DNA of 64,000 nucleotides from Opisthocomus hoazin (GCF_030867145.1 NC_134415.1:65625300-65689299), one strand, 5' to 3'; positions 31,289-43,359 are shown, counted from the first letter of the stretch. Program-made: numbers and translations. The notes: generated by a model not told the origin, from the sequence alone.

Positions 31289-34200
31289 ATGTGGTTACTC
31301 CTTCCAAGTAACTTCTTAAGGTTATGAGTAGTGCTGATTCCTGTAAGAAGAGTCATACCTTAAGAATTCAGGTTCTCTTAGAAATGGCTATGCAGGTTGA
31401 CCAGAGTCAGGGATTTATAACATGTCTGCACTAATTACTACATTTAAATTTATAACACAGACTCTGCGAGTTTTAGTAATGGATTAGGTTTTTGGTTAAC
31501 CTGTTATGAATGAATCACAGTGAAAACAGTTTTCTTCCCTCAGGTTTTGGTTTTTTTTATCTCATTTGAACATACCTCTCACCCTCATGCTTTCTAACTC
31601 GCCCATTTGTGTAACTGAACAATGACAGGGTCGCTGATCAGGCTGAAAACTATTTTTTCATTTATTTGGGGGCAAAGAAGTTTTATTTTCTACAGTCCAG
31701 CCACAGCTTAGAAGAGGAAATGCATTGCACACAGAGCAAATGATGAGCGGGCAAACCAGGTAGTTCTGCCAGCCAGCTTGCTATGTGTTCTGCAAAATTA
31801 ATCCTGCAGTTGTCAAATGTTTGCAAGGTGTGCAGTAGTTCAGGAAGCCATTTCAAGTCTGATCCGGCTTTTACCTGTGCCAACATCTCGAGTAGCACAG
31901 ACTCGAAAAGGTTGCTTCAACAACTTATGCCCCTTCAGAAATACCCTTCCACAAAAACTATATAGAATCCTTTCAGATTGAAAATACAGTGAAAAGAATG
32001 AAAATCTAATACACTGTATTTTCTTTCTGGGTATGATTGGTTTTTTGATGTTTTAAGTGTTTTGGGGTTTTTTTTGCGAGTTAATAGTTAGTTACAGGAA
32101 AGGTGGAGTGCATGCGCAGTCCCATCGCAGAAGACAGGAACGGTATGGAGTGTTGTGTGCTTTCTGCTACCAGATTTGGTAGAGCTGAGGCCTGTGATAG
32201 CAGCAGCAACCTGCTGCAAATGTGATTAAATGTGAGATAAATTATAACAGGTAAGGAAAAGTCTCAAAAGCTTGCCTGAATGGGTAGAGGGTGGTGCCAG
32301 CACCTGAATCAAGGCAAAGAGGCAGAGAGCGCCTTCGCCCTCCCTCAGTCCCTTATTCCACTGGGTTCATCCCGGGAATCAGTCTGGCCTTATGTCGGGC
32401 AGTAGTATAGTACCTGTTCTGCCCCACCCCAGTCTGAATGGCAATTGTAACAAAACACTGTGAATTTGGGTGATTAATTGCTGAGTGACTTTATCAACTG
32501 CTTCCAAGACGTGCAGCAAAACTAGCAATTTTATTCGAGAGACGCCGAATTTCATTTCCTGCAAGGAAAAGAATATAGAACAAAGCTTGTTGGCAAGTAA
32601 GTATCATGGTGATCTAAATTTCCTGGTTAAATGGTCACATTGCAGTAAACTCGAAACTAACACCTCTGAGAAGTGTGAAAACGAGTTACGCTGCGTGTGG
32701 AGGCTTCTGTCCTGAAAAGCTCAGCACGCCGATTCCTGAATGGCAGGGGACTGCATCCACACAGGGTCTGAGACATTGCATTTAAAAAAACAAGCTTGTA
32801 AAATGACAGTATGCTTGCAAATGCAGTAGGAGTTTGGAGGTAGTTGAGAAGATTTTTAGAACAGAGTCCTTTTCTAGAGTTCTCATTCCTTGGATGAAAA
32901 AGAGATGATACTGAGAATTCGAAAGACAACCGCAGAAGAGAGCCACCAGCTGGAAAGTGGCATGCTTACAGACTTCCACTTGCAGAAGAGATGAGTGAAA
33001 GGCAGTGTATTTTTTTTTTCCTTCTTTTTGTTTTTTTGCCTTGGCCAGGGAAACCCCTGGAGCTTGCATCTTTCCAAGTTTTATCACCAAGTAGCTACCA
33101 GAACCATTCGCTCCTCCTGCAGCCCAAGCCTTGATTACAGATGTGGAGACAGTCATCCCAGTTCCCTCCGTCTCTTCCCACAATGTGCGCCTGCCAACCT
33201 CTCGCCCTGCTCGTGCTGCACAGCGACTCAGCCCGGCACGGACGGGGCTTCGGTGGGCAGGCACGGAGACTGCCAATCACTGCCCGCAAAAAAATGAGCA
33301 CATGGGTCATATCGTGCCCACACTGGTAATATTTCAGGCGTTGCCTCAGCTGCCTCTGGTGGCGGCGTGTCAGAGAGAGCAAGCATCGGCACGACCAGGC
33401 TTTACGCCTTCCTTGCTTTACTTTAGCAGGTGGACCAAGAAAGCATGAGCAATGCTCGTGTTGTACCTTTCCAGGCTTATCTGTGGTTTCTGCTGGCTGT
33501 GTGATCACCTGGCACCTTTGCTGTACTGTTAAGATTACCTAAACGAAACCAACAAACTGTGGAATATTTATTCCACCTGTCTCTAAGCTGGTGGGTTTTT
33601 GTCTGTAGATGACTTGGTGAGGGACCTACCAAAAGTGGGTCTTTCCTCAGTTGGCTTAAACAGGCTACAGCACTTCTTAGCAGTAGAGGGAAAAAAAAAT
33701 CATATGGCTTTGCAAAGGAGAAAAACTGATAATTCTAAAGAAACTCATCATATAAATAAAAGGCTTTGAGCTATTTTGGTGTTTAGTATTACCTACGGTT
33801 CCTAATGAACTGTAGTGAGTGCTGGTTACTGACTTTCTGGTGCAATCCGGTGACTTGCAGATCGTTAAATAAATATCATGTGCAAATAATGACTTGCTAC
33901 ACAGCGAGCTTTCAGCAGACGTTTGTCTTTGATATGTTCAAATGTCTCAGTATCGAGGTGCAGCTGTGGCATTGGGCATTGCTAACCGCAATCTTATTAA
34001 ACTGTTGAGCCAAGCCCCTCGGCAGTGAGAGCCGAACGGTTCGTACCTGTGGGCAGGAAGCAGTGAAGGCACGCACGGCGCAGTGAAAGTCCGCCTTGCT
34101 TCCTCAGAACTTCTCTGTAAGCACCCGTGTGATGCAATGCCTCTTCCCTGAAGTGCAGGGGAAAAAAAATCCAGAAAGTCCCCCCTGCCTGACTGTGAGG

Positions 34201-36599
34201 TTTTGGTTTGGTTTTTCTTTGTGCGTGTGTGTGTTCATTCATTTTCCCAGTGCCCTGCTGCACGTGGGACACCAGAAGAATCTGAGGGACTGGGTCCCTT
34301 CAGCTGGGAGAGGTGGTGGCTGGGGATGGGACCTAATTGCAGCTGCCAACTGCGTAAACATTTCCAGAAACGACAGACTTTTCTCCGAGGCCTCCAATCA
34401 AAATGCAAAAAGCAGCCCTCATAAGTTGCAGTGGGGGAGTCTCACGTGGATACATGGGGGAATAGCTCACACTGAAAGTGGTTGATGGTGGGCTAACGCT
34501 GCCCTTAGCCCTGCTCTGAGCATTGGGCTGGAATGGATGACCCAGGGTCCCCTCATAAGACAGATTTGTCTGCGAGTCTGTGCTGGCTGCTTAGAGGGGT
34601 AAAAGACTGAAAACTGCAGCTCCAGCTGAGCGTAGTCTTTGGGTCCAGAATAATCTGAACCACTCGTTTTTTAGTGTCAGTTTGTGTGAAATGGCACGCA
34701 AGAGAGAGGCTTGCCTGGCCTCTGCCAGGTACTGGCAGCATTCTCTGTATGCTTCAGGAGTTTCTACCCTTCCTTCATCTTCCCGCACCCTCATACCCTC
34801 ATCCAGGCGTTTAAGCGAAACCCACGCTCCCATCCACTGCAAATATCAGAGACTCACATCTGAAAAGCATAAGGTGGTACCGCAGAAGCAGTTCCATTAA
34901 AATTAAATTTTCTCCTTTTATGGGTGGGCAACAACTCACTTCAGTGAAAAACAAAACCCCAAACCAGTGCGGTGGTGCTGTTGGATTGGATGAGTCAGGC
35001 AGCTTCCAGCAAGAATGTTCTTGACTTTTACCTCAGTGTAGCAATATCCAATCCTCAACAGCAAGAAATCTGTTTACCCAGCATTTGGATAGGTTTTTAT
35101 TCCAGGAATGGAAAAAGTTCTTATGCCCACGGTTCTGTGTCAGTTCGCAGAAGCATCAGTACTTCTGTTTCACAAAGGGTTGGATCAAAAAGATGCTTCA
35201 GTGTAAGCCAGGACGAGCTAGCAGCATCGCTGCTGACATGCACTCTGCTGGGGAAAGTAACGCATTTTCGTTTTCCATTTCTTCACAAAGTCCTGTTCAG
35301 AGTATTCTTAAACGATATTGTTTTTTAAAAGTTCTCATTCGTATTTTAAATAGCATTGCAGTGCACCTCATCATATAGTGTTCCTCAATTGTTTATGTTT
35401 TTAAAAGCATTATATATGTATTCTGTGAAACTCAAGACATGTCTGTATGTACATGTCTGTATGTGTGTGTGTGTGTAGCTGGTACTTGTTTGTAGCCATT
35501 TTTACCACACAAAGCACTGAAGAAGCATGACTGAAGGCGATGAACAGGGCAATGTTACGGATGCTAATAACCTGGGGATTACCAGCGGCTGTTTCAATAA
35601 TCACAAAAATTACGTGAAGAGTTACCGATTACTTCAGAGTGCCAAGCCCAGTCGCAGATTAAACGCTATCAGAGTGCAGCACGCAGGAAACCCCGAGTTT
35701 TTCCACAGGGTAGGCGTTTCTTTCCCCGTTTCACCATGCAGCAGAGCAGCCTTTTCGGAGCGAAACCCACCAGCGCCGGGCGGGCTGACCCTCAGCTCTG
35801 CGCTCGTAGGACGACCGGCCATCAAAAGCCCTGTTGGCAAAGCTCCATGCTTCAGCTCCCGGCAATGGGCTGTTCCGCAGGGTACAGGAAGGTGTGTTGG
35901 TACAATTCGAGTAAGCAAATACACGACCTGTGACTAAACTTTGATGACATTTCAGTCTGGTGACTGGGTTATAGAAGTTCCCTATTCCCGCACTTGAGCT
36001 CATATAACAGCATGAAATACTAATTGTGTCTGGTGTGGGGAACTACGTGAAGGTCATTGGATTTTGAAAATGTGTTTGGGAAACGGACAGATAAAAAATT
36101 CCCAGCTGGTGGTGACAGGGTGGCCTTTCTGCCTTCTACCTCCATTTTGGGTGGGGTTTTTTTTGTCTGCGTTTCTTCTCAGGTCTGTAATTCTCTTGAT
36201 TAATTATTAAAAGCTACAAATCTAGTGTTTTAATATATCTGCTGCAGGTTTGGTGCTTGGATAATGAGGTATGGGTGATCAGTTGAACCGAGAGCCTGTG
36301 CCCATGAATCTGACCGAGGCCAGCTTCTCGGTTAGGTGTTGGCCAGTTTCCTGAGTATAACCGATTGCCTTTAAATAAAAAAATACCTTTCATTTGAACT
36401 TGCACTTTTTTGACATGACAGAGGTTTTACTTCCGCCTCTTCCCAAAGTAAAGATGATTGTTAGGCAAATTTTTGTTTCTGCAGACAGATAGTCTTCATG
36501 TCCCGTATTTCTTTGGTTGGCGTCATGGCGTAGTGCTGTGCTAAGTCACACGAAATTTGGGTTTGCTCTTCTTGCTTGTCAACATGAATGTGCAAAAGG
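31289..36599. other. Intergenic DNA between IFNGR1 and IL22RA2
   Basis: No exon is recognised. Moderately GC-rich patches occur at about 33120-33420 and 35680-35890, giving random open frames on both strands. A (GT)n run lies at 35459-35476. Confidence 0.6.
35459..35476. repeat. (GT)n microsatellite
   Basis: A short GT run preceded by two copies of an ACATGTCTGTATGT unit (35438-35465). Confidence 0.85.
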
Positions 36600-37260
36600 A
36601 GAATGCATCCTGACTTTTGCCCAGATGCACTGGTGCGTGAGCGGCAAAGTCCACATGGATGTCGGGGAGCTTTTGGGGAGGGAAGAATGTGGGGCAGGGC
36701 TGGGCAGGAAGGCCGGCAGGCTCCCAGCTGCCTCCCGCCGCACCACGTTCGCTGCCAGTGACCGACTCGGCTGAGCTTTCCGTACATCCCAGAAGCACAA
36801 AACCTGGCTCCCACCAGGCGGGCGCACACGTGGCATTAAATCATTTACAAACACAAAGTGAGATGGCTTTCTCCGGGGACCCCCGGCACCCCCAGCCCTG
36901 CGGTCAGGCTCGCAGGGATGCACATGGAAGAAAGGCAGGATTCAGAGGGCAGCGGTGACAAACACCGATACTCGTGCAGGCAGCGTGGTGGCACACCCGC
37001 ATCGGCCGGGGCGTAGGACTCCTGGCAGTCTGAAAGTCCAACGCAGAGCGGCACTTTGGCCTGATGGGCTGGGCTCGCCTCCTCGTTCCCTGCTCAAGGC
37101 TGGCAGTCCGGCGCCTGCCCCGGCCTCCCAGCATCTCCCCAGTAGCCAGTGTGGCGTGGACGCGCTGCCCACCAGACCCCCTTCCTCCGATGCGATATTC
37201 CTAGATGACGTCCTGCCGCGAGCACCCCCGCAAACTCTATCTGCTTGCTTTCAACCCAGA
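36600..37260. promoter_or_regulatory. GC/CpG-rich block upstream of IL22RA2
   Basis: GC and CpG content rise sharply from about 36600 to 37260 and then drop back to AT-rich DNA. The block ends about 480 bp before the first IL22RA2 coding ATG. The overlapping open frames here have no domain. A regulatory role for IL22RA2 is inferred only from position. Confidence 0.4.
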
Positions 37261-37360
37261 GACAGGCTGCCAAATCAGATGACATCCCATGGGTAGGTCT
37301 TTTACCTGTTTGCAGCAAAATTTCTTGTGTTCTTCAGCTCTGAAGGACTAGTAAGCTGAA

Positions 37361-37420
37361 AACAAATAAATGAATGAATGAATGAATGAATGAGTGAATA
37401 CATAAATAAACAAATAAAAA
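37361..37420. repeat. (AATG)n/(AAATA)n simple repeat
   Basis: About six perfect AATG units run from 37368, followed by degenerate AAATA-like units to about 37420. Confidence 0.9.
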
Positions 37421-37740
37421 TCTTAGCATGGCAAACAAGCAAGCTTGTGTGACAAGTTTATGGGATAAAGCAATATTGCCAGACATTATTTGGGAATTAG
37501 TGCCTAAAAAAAAAAGGACCTTTTTCATGCTGGTTTACTTCATAATTAGTTCCAAATTTCAGAGCGACCACAGCTGCCAAGTAAGAACAACTGCTTGTGT
37601 TTAATTTAGAGTAACTCATATGTTTTTCAGCTAAATTAAACCAAAGCCAAACCGGGGATTTTGGAAAGAGCTTAAAATAAGGGGAACTTTGGTGTGCTTA
37701 ACAATTACTTCCTTGTAAGACATGCCCAAGAGGAAGAGAG

Positions 37741-37837
37741 ATGCTCTTCAGTCATGGAGTTGCCCTCCTAAGCATGAAGGGGATCACGCTTTCCTCCCTC
37801 TGCTTACTCATGCACCTGCTTCAGGATGAGATAACAA
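37741..37837 (+). CDS. IL22RA2: IL22RA2 coding exon 1: signal peptide (start choice open)
   Basis: Two in-frame ATGs lie at 37741 and 37774. Starting at 37774 gives a compact signal peptide, MKGITLSSLCLLMHLLQDEIT. Starting at 37741 adds 11 residues, also hydrophobic. The first has G at -3, the second A at -3. The donor is ACAA|GTAAGT, phase 1. Signal-peptide exons diverge fast, so assignment rests on phase, distance and the hydrophobic core. Confidence 0.75.
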
Positions 37838-40800
37838 GTAAGTAAAGGCTTTCCTCTCTTCTCCTATGTGGGGAGGGGGTGCTGGGTCTGTTACTGAATC
37901 TCTGGAGGAGTCAGGAAACCTCTGGATCTTTTGGTGGGTTTCAAAACTCCTGTCACTTCCGAATTAGTCTGCTATTTTGTTTTTCAAGGTTCTGAAATGC
38001 AGATAAAACAAGCGTGTTATTCATTCAGTTTATTCATGGCTGTATTACCAGTTTAAGTTCAACTAGTACAAGTCTTACCCAATTCTGTGATATGCCAGGG
38101 ATAAAGCTGCAGTCATCGGGGTCACAAAACCCAGAAAAATGTTAGGATTTGGATGGTTCAGAGAGGTTGTTAACTGATTCTGTCATCAGTAAGCATCACA
38201 GTTTGAAAAAAGATTATCTGGAAAGTTTTCAGGCAGTTTTTTCCTGTAGTACAGACTGGAAAAGCAGTGAATCTCAGGTTATTTTTTATTAGGCAACAGC
38301 TAATAAACACAGCTGTGGCAACAGTTAAAACAGTTATAAACCCTGCAGGTTAAAGCTGAGATGTGGAGGAAAGACCACTCAGCTTTAACTGCTGAAGGGG
38401 CTGCTTGCTGCAGGCTCTGTGAATTGATCCGAAGGGTTTGTTTCCTGGGATGTCCATCAGGCATCTTTCATAGCACTGAACTCACAAAGGAAAAATGAAA
38501 AAAAAAAAAACAAAACCAAACCACAGAGAAGTGTTCCTTTCATAATACCGAATGTGTTTGTTGTGTAGCTGCTAGATCTAGTCACTCTGACTTGGAAATT
38601 TTGAACATGTGATCCAGGAAATTTAATTTCCCTGCAGTCTGCTCATCATGAAACCAAACGAGCTGCAGTGATATCCCCCAGTTTCGATACGGAGGAGCGT
38701 GTTTGTGACAAGTACGTTATGTTGTCATTCCTCATTATTTGCAGCGATTTTAGTTTTGGAAAACCGAGACCTGCAAGATTCGATTAAGCCGCAGAAGGTA
38801 GAGTTTCGTTCGTTAAACTTCAACAGCACTTTGCAGTGGCAGCCTGGGAGGGCCAGAGAGGCGAGAGACACGGTCTACTTTGTGCAGTACAAAGTGTAAG
38901 TACCAGGGAAACTCCAGCCTCCCACCGGGCTGGGTCCCATCCCTGCTTGGCACGTCAAAGGGATTTCTCAGGTGACAAGGGATATTCTCCCCTTGCCCGA
39001 GGAACAGCCACATCATGCTCAGCTGCCGGTTCTCTGCTGTTGCTGTGCTTATTGATAGCCCATAGGGTGCAGCTGGCAGCCCGAGGCAGGCAGGGAACAA
39101 GTGCCTCCAGCAATACGCTCTGAACCTTCGTTGCTCCATAGAGTTGCAAAAAAAATGTGGTTTGCAGGGGACCTCTGGAGGTCCAACCTCCTGTCTGAAG
39201 CAGGGCTAGCCAAGTCAGGTACTTCTGTGCTAGGACATTCAAGGTATTTTGGTGGCCCAGCTTGCCCACAACAGTGCTGCAGGATGCCTGAATTGGCAAA
39301 ATTGAGGCAGTGCTAGGAGCTGGTCCTCCGAGGAGGTATGCTTCCGTCCCTGCCACACCTGGTGAGCATCTGAAATAGCTACTGTCTTTGAGAAATTAGC
39401 TGGTGGAAACCGACATTCTGCCCAGCATTGAACACACTGGCTAAGCTAAAACTCACCCACCTCTCCCAAGGGGCCAGTATGCGGTGGCTTCCTGCAGGGC
39501 TGGTGACCCACATCTGTGCTTCAGGTTTATTTCAGAAAAGACAGAAACCTGCAGCTCCCAAACACCTGTGGAATCTATCTTCCCCATCATCAAATCGAAG
39601 GGAGTTAATTTCCATGGCAGAAGGCTTGTCAGTACCTCCGAGTTAAAACAGACGGTTAAAAATTTGTACGGACCCAGTCGGCGATAGCTAAAGCTTACAT
39701 CCTTCCTCCTCTTTCTCCATAGGTACGGGCAGACCACATGGCAAAATAAAGATGACTGCTGGGGGATTCAAAATCATGTCTGTGACCTAACAAGAGAGAC
39801 CTCTGACATCCAAGAGCCTTACTACGGCAGAGTGAAAGCCGCGTCAGCTGGCATCTATTCCGACTGGAGCCTCAGCTGCAGATTCACTCCCTGGCGAGAA
39901 AGTAAGTGCAAACATATGGGTCTCTCTGAGAAAGGAACTGGATTTTCTGTGGCACAGAATACATCATTCCTGCTCCCAATCTGCAAACATGAGTAGTCCT
40001 TTTCCAGCTACAAAGCCGTACCGAAAGAAGCTGCAAGTCAATAGCTCTCAGGTGAAGTGTTGTAATAAAATGATTTTCCCCACACTTGAAAGCCAATCGG
40101 TTGTGGATAAGTAGCCACTTATCAATAATTAGGGGATCAGAAGTGCTGGGTCCCTTTAATTCAACCTCTTCCTCAAGGCATGAAACTACACAAATCATTT
40201 TCAGCTGTTTTCAGAGCTGCTGGAAGGACTGGACGCAAGGTGGAAAAAAGAAGGAAATGTTCTCTGCTTGGGAGGATAAGGGAGAAGAGTGCTGAGAGCT
40301 GTGTGACCACCATCCTCACATTTATCTGTTTTCCTGACTGCAGTGTATTTAGAAAGGACGTGCGCAAAGCTGTTCGTTAGTACAGTTGTTATAATGCCAT
40401 AGCATGTTAGAAATTGGAGGACTGCCAAAACACTGCACAGTACCAGTGCACCTACCAGTAAGCTGCCAGTGAATTAATCAGTTTTCCCTCACTGGTCAAT
40501 GCAAAATTGAATTGTGAATGTCAATGCAGGTCACTTCACATCCCTGAAGTGCAAACTGCCTTGAGCCTCCTGTAGGGATGCAACCACGGGCTTTGACATA
40601 AAGCAGTACCTTGCAGCAGCAACAGCCCATCTTGCCCTGTGCCACCTCCTCCTCCTGGAGAGACGCATGGGGCTGCGGCTGTCCTGTCTCCCCACATCTC
40701 TGGGGCTGCACGCACAGGTATGCAGGCACTCGCTTGAACCTCTACCTGTGTTTAACCAAGCAGATTGCAGAAAAAACTTGAAAGTAATGACTGAAGCTGC

Positions 40801-41912
40801 ATCCTTGGCATAACTGAAATGGTTCAAATAGGTATTTTATCCAGTTCAAGCACGCAGATAAAAATGGGAGGAGGGAGGAAATCAGGGCAAAGAATCCAAA
40901 GCATTTTGCTTGACCAGCCTGCAGTCTGCAACATGTAGCTCTGAGAGATTTCAAAAAGTCTGGTTCAAAGATAGATTTACAAACACAAGAAGTGTCAGCC
41001 CCCAAATGCCCTAAGCAATAACCACCTAGAAGTAAGGATTTACAAAGTGGCACTGTAACAGTAAATGTAGCATAATATATTGTTGGTAACAAGAACATTA
41101 AATTGTTGAATGGATTCAAATTGCATTCTGTGAAACATTATTAATAAACTATAATTATGTTCATAGCTTTGTTTTTTTTTCCTTAGCTATGATAGGACCT
41201 CCAACGGTAACAGTGGTTCATAGCAACAAATCCATAATACTAAAGCTACAGGCTCCACGTTCTCCTTATAAGAGGAAGACAGGCAGCAAGATACCAATGA
41301 CAAATTATTACGATCTGCTATATCAGGTCTTCATAATTAACAACTTGCTAGATGAGGTAAGTGCATATTTAAATATGAACCATTTACCATTGAAACGCCA
41401 GGAAAGTATGAGCACAGCATTCTTGATTTACAGTTGAAATAGTGTTCTGGGATTGTGAGAGCATCGATGACTGTGCAAGTATTTGAAAACCAAGTAGGCT
41501 TATTTTTCAGGAGTGGAATTTGATTGAATTGAGTTGTAATTCCTTGTTTAATTCTTTCCCATCAACTTAGTTGGGACAGGAGGGGAATCTGGGAGGCGAA
41601 TTTTCTTCAAAGATCATAAATACATTATTAATGCTATTGACTTTGTGCAAGTCCACCTGCTGCTCTGCATCCTCTGTTCTTATCAAACTTTGCTCACAGA
41701 CAGACTTGCTAGGGTAATGTACTTGACTGGCTGTTTTTACTCTGCTTGGTCTGAAGCAACACAGAGCCCTGGTGTACGAAGGAAAAGACAAGGTTATTAA
41801 AATAGAAGATTTGAGGCCCGGAGTCAGCTACTGCGTCATGGCTAAAACGTACGTGCCGATGCTGGACCGCAGCAGTGCCTACAGCAGCAGGCAGTGCACT
41901 GTGCTGCAGTGA
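37741..41912 (+). CDS. IL22RA2: Interleukin-22 receptor subunit alpha-2 (IL-22 binding protein), five coding exons (gene span)
   Basis: This secreted soluble class II cytokine receptor binds IL-22 and keeps it from the IL22RA1/IL10RB complex. Coding exons are 37774-37837 (or from the in-frame ATG at 37741), 38745-38895, 39723-39901, 41187-41356 and 41757-41912. Intron phases are 1,2,1,0. The product is 239 residues from 37774 or 250 from 37741. Recognised segments: LQWQPGRA, VYFVQYKV, then YGQTTWQNKDDCWG, the TSDIQEPYYGRVKAASAG strand, FTPWRE, and YVPMLDR near the end. These match mammalian IL22RA2 closely and in order. Cys84/92 and Cys214/235 fit the two domain disulfides. There is no transmembrane segment, and the stop follows the second FN-III domain directly. 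It has no counterpart of the extra exon of the long human isoform, so it corresponds to the shorter 231-residue human form. Confidence 0.95.
38745..38895 (+). CDS. IL22RA2: IL22RA2 coding exon 2: start of first FN-III domain
   Basis: The acceptor is TTATTTGCAG and entry is in phase 1. It encodes SIKPQKVEFRSLNFNSTLQWQPGRA and VYFVQYKV, the family's first-domain strands, including the Trp of LQWQP. The donor is AAAGT|GTAAGT, phase 2. Failure to splice gives a stop at the next codon. Confidence 0.95.
39150..39215 (-). mobile_element. Short CR1 tail fragment in IL22RA2 intron 2
   Basis: The GGGGACCTCTGGAGGTCCAACCTCCTGTCTGAAGCAGGG-like stretch matches the antisense CR1 3' UTR, where a GGTCATCTAGTCCAACCTCCTGCTC-type segment is usual. 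It is short and degraded, and its ends are uncertain. Confidence 0.55.
39723..39901 (+). CDS. IL22RA2: IL22RA2 coding exon 3: rest of first FN-III domain
   Basis: The acceptor is TCTCCATAG. It encodes about residues 72-131, including the Cys84/Cys92 pair, EPYYGRVKAAS and the WS-like YSDWS, ending FTPWRE. It also has Cys124, which has no obvious partner. The donor is GAAA|GTAAGT, phase 1. Confidence 0.96.
41187..41356 (+). CDS. IL22RA2: IL22RA2 coding exon 4: start of second FN-III domain
   Basis: The acceptor follows a T-rich tract (TTTTTTTTTCCTTAG). It encodes IGPPTVTVVHSNKSIILKLQAP, then YYDLLYQVFIINNLLDE, the strand leading into the last exon. The donor is GATGAG|GTAAGT, phase 0. Confidence 0.95.
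41757..41912 (+). CDS. IL22RA2: IL22RA2 coding exon 5: end of second FN-III domain and stop
   Basis: The acceptor is GGTCTGAAG and entry is in phase 0. It encodes residues 189-239, with VYEGKDKVIKIEDL, SYCVMAKTYVPMLDR and the final Cys235. TGA is at 41910-41912. No hydrophobic segment follows. A strong donor-like GACAG|GTAAGT lies 23 nt after the stop. Confidence 0.95.
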   Translation, partial: QHRALVYEGKDKVIKIEDLRPGVSYCVMAKTYVPMLDRSSAYSSRQCTVLQ

Positions 41913-41935
41913 CTGGGCTGGCACCTCTGCGACAG

Positions 41936-43023
41936 GTAAGTCGCCACCTGGAACTGGAGATGACTCTGGAAGTCAAGGGCTATCCGCTCACCAAAGGCAT
42001 CAGATACTCGCCAAGAGGAGAAAAAAAGGTGTGGCCTAAACACTGCCATCCCATCCAACAGTATTAGGCAGAATTCTTATATCACCTCAGCTGGTTTCAC
42101 ACCGGGTGAGAATGATACAGCTAAGGAGATTAGAGGAATGGCATGGGTAATTATCTGCATGCTCGCACACTCCTCAGAAACACCTTCCTCTTCCCTTTCT
42201 TTAAACAGTTATACATAGTATTGCTGTCATCATTTTTTATTGCTGTCAAGTAATAATTAACTAGGAAAATGAGTGACCTCCAGCTTTGTTAATACGCAGT
42301 TCTGCTGCAAGTTCTGCAATTCTGTCCAGGGATTTATCTGATGTCTGTAATTCAAATGAGCCTGTCCTCTTTTCATGGCCATTCTTCAGGTGTAACGTCT
42401 CTAAAAGTAAATGAGTTGTTGAATTTCACGAGTTTCCATGGGCCGAAATGCAAGAGTTATCTCAATTAGCTGGTCTGAAAAAGCTGTTTGTTTGCTTACC
42501 TCAGTGACCAGACTATCTTCATGTATCACATGCCCAGCAGAGAGATTTACCATCAATCCTGCCTTGCGGGTGCCAAGGCAGAGTGTAGAAAGACCTAAGC
42601 CAAAGCTGACTTCAGTGTCATTGGCCTCAGCAAGCTCAGGTTTGGGTCCTTTCTCAGGGGAACAGGAAAACAGGAAAAGCATCAAAGTTTGAACCTGTGC
42701 TTTTGTTCTCAGCTTGGTACCCGAACTACAAAAGACTTTCTTTCTTCTGCTTCATAATATGATGCATAATGTTGGTCTTTCTTAAGACACAGTCGGTAGG
42801 TTTAGGCTAAGGAGGGAGCGGGTTTCCAGGTGATTTTTCTGCATTTTTGCGTGCTTTGTCAGTATTGTAAAAGGCTGGAAGCTCAGGTTAGAGCTGAACT
42901 ACTGAACAGCCTGCAGAGGTACAGGAGAGATGCAGGCAAATGACATGTGTTGCATTTGCAGTTAAATTGAATACCACCCAGCTTAAATGCACACTCCAGC
43001 GGCAATTCTCTTTCTATTCCCAG
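41936..43023 (+). other. IL22RA2: Candidate 3' UTR intron of IL22RA2
   Basis: A consensus donor GACAG|GTAAGT is at 41936 and a good pyrimidine-rich acceptor TCTCTTTCTATTCCCAG ends at 43023. If used, the last exon would run from 43024 to the polyadenylation signals near 43341-43365. Use of either site is inferred and untested. Confidence 0.35.
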
Positions 43024-43359
43024 TAACAGGAATAATGGCAGAAGATGCCTCCCATCACAGATCCAGCTGTAGATCAACATCTGTGGTCTATGCCTGGAAT
43101 ACATACTTGGATACTTTTCAAATTAACGTTTGCTGCATTCAATGATCTGATTCATTATAATCGTTTGATGTTACATAAAGGCCAAGGATACTTTTTATGT
43201 TCTATATTACGATGTAAAATGGTATATATTTGCATTTAGAAAGGAAATAGTCATGTACTGTGATAAAAAAAGAAGACAAAAAGCACTTGTGAAAATATCC
43301 TGAAGATTGTTTCTAGGGATTTTCTATTTTAAGCCTTGGAATTAAAATACAATTTATAA

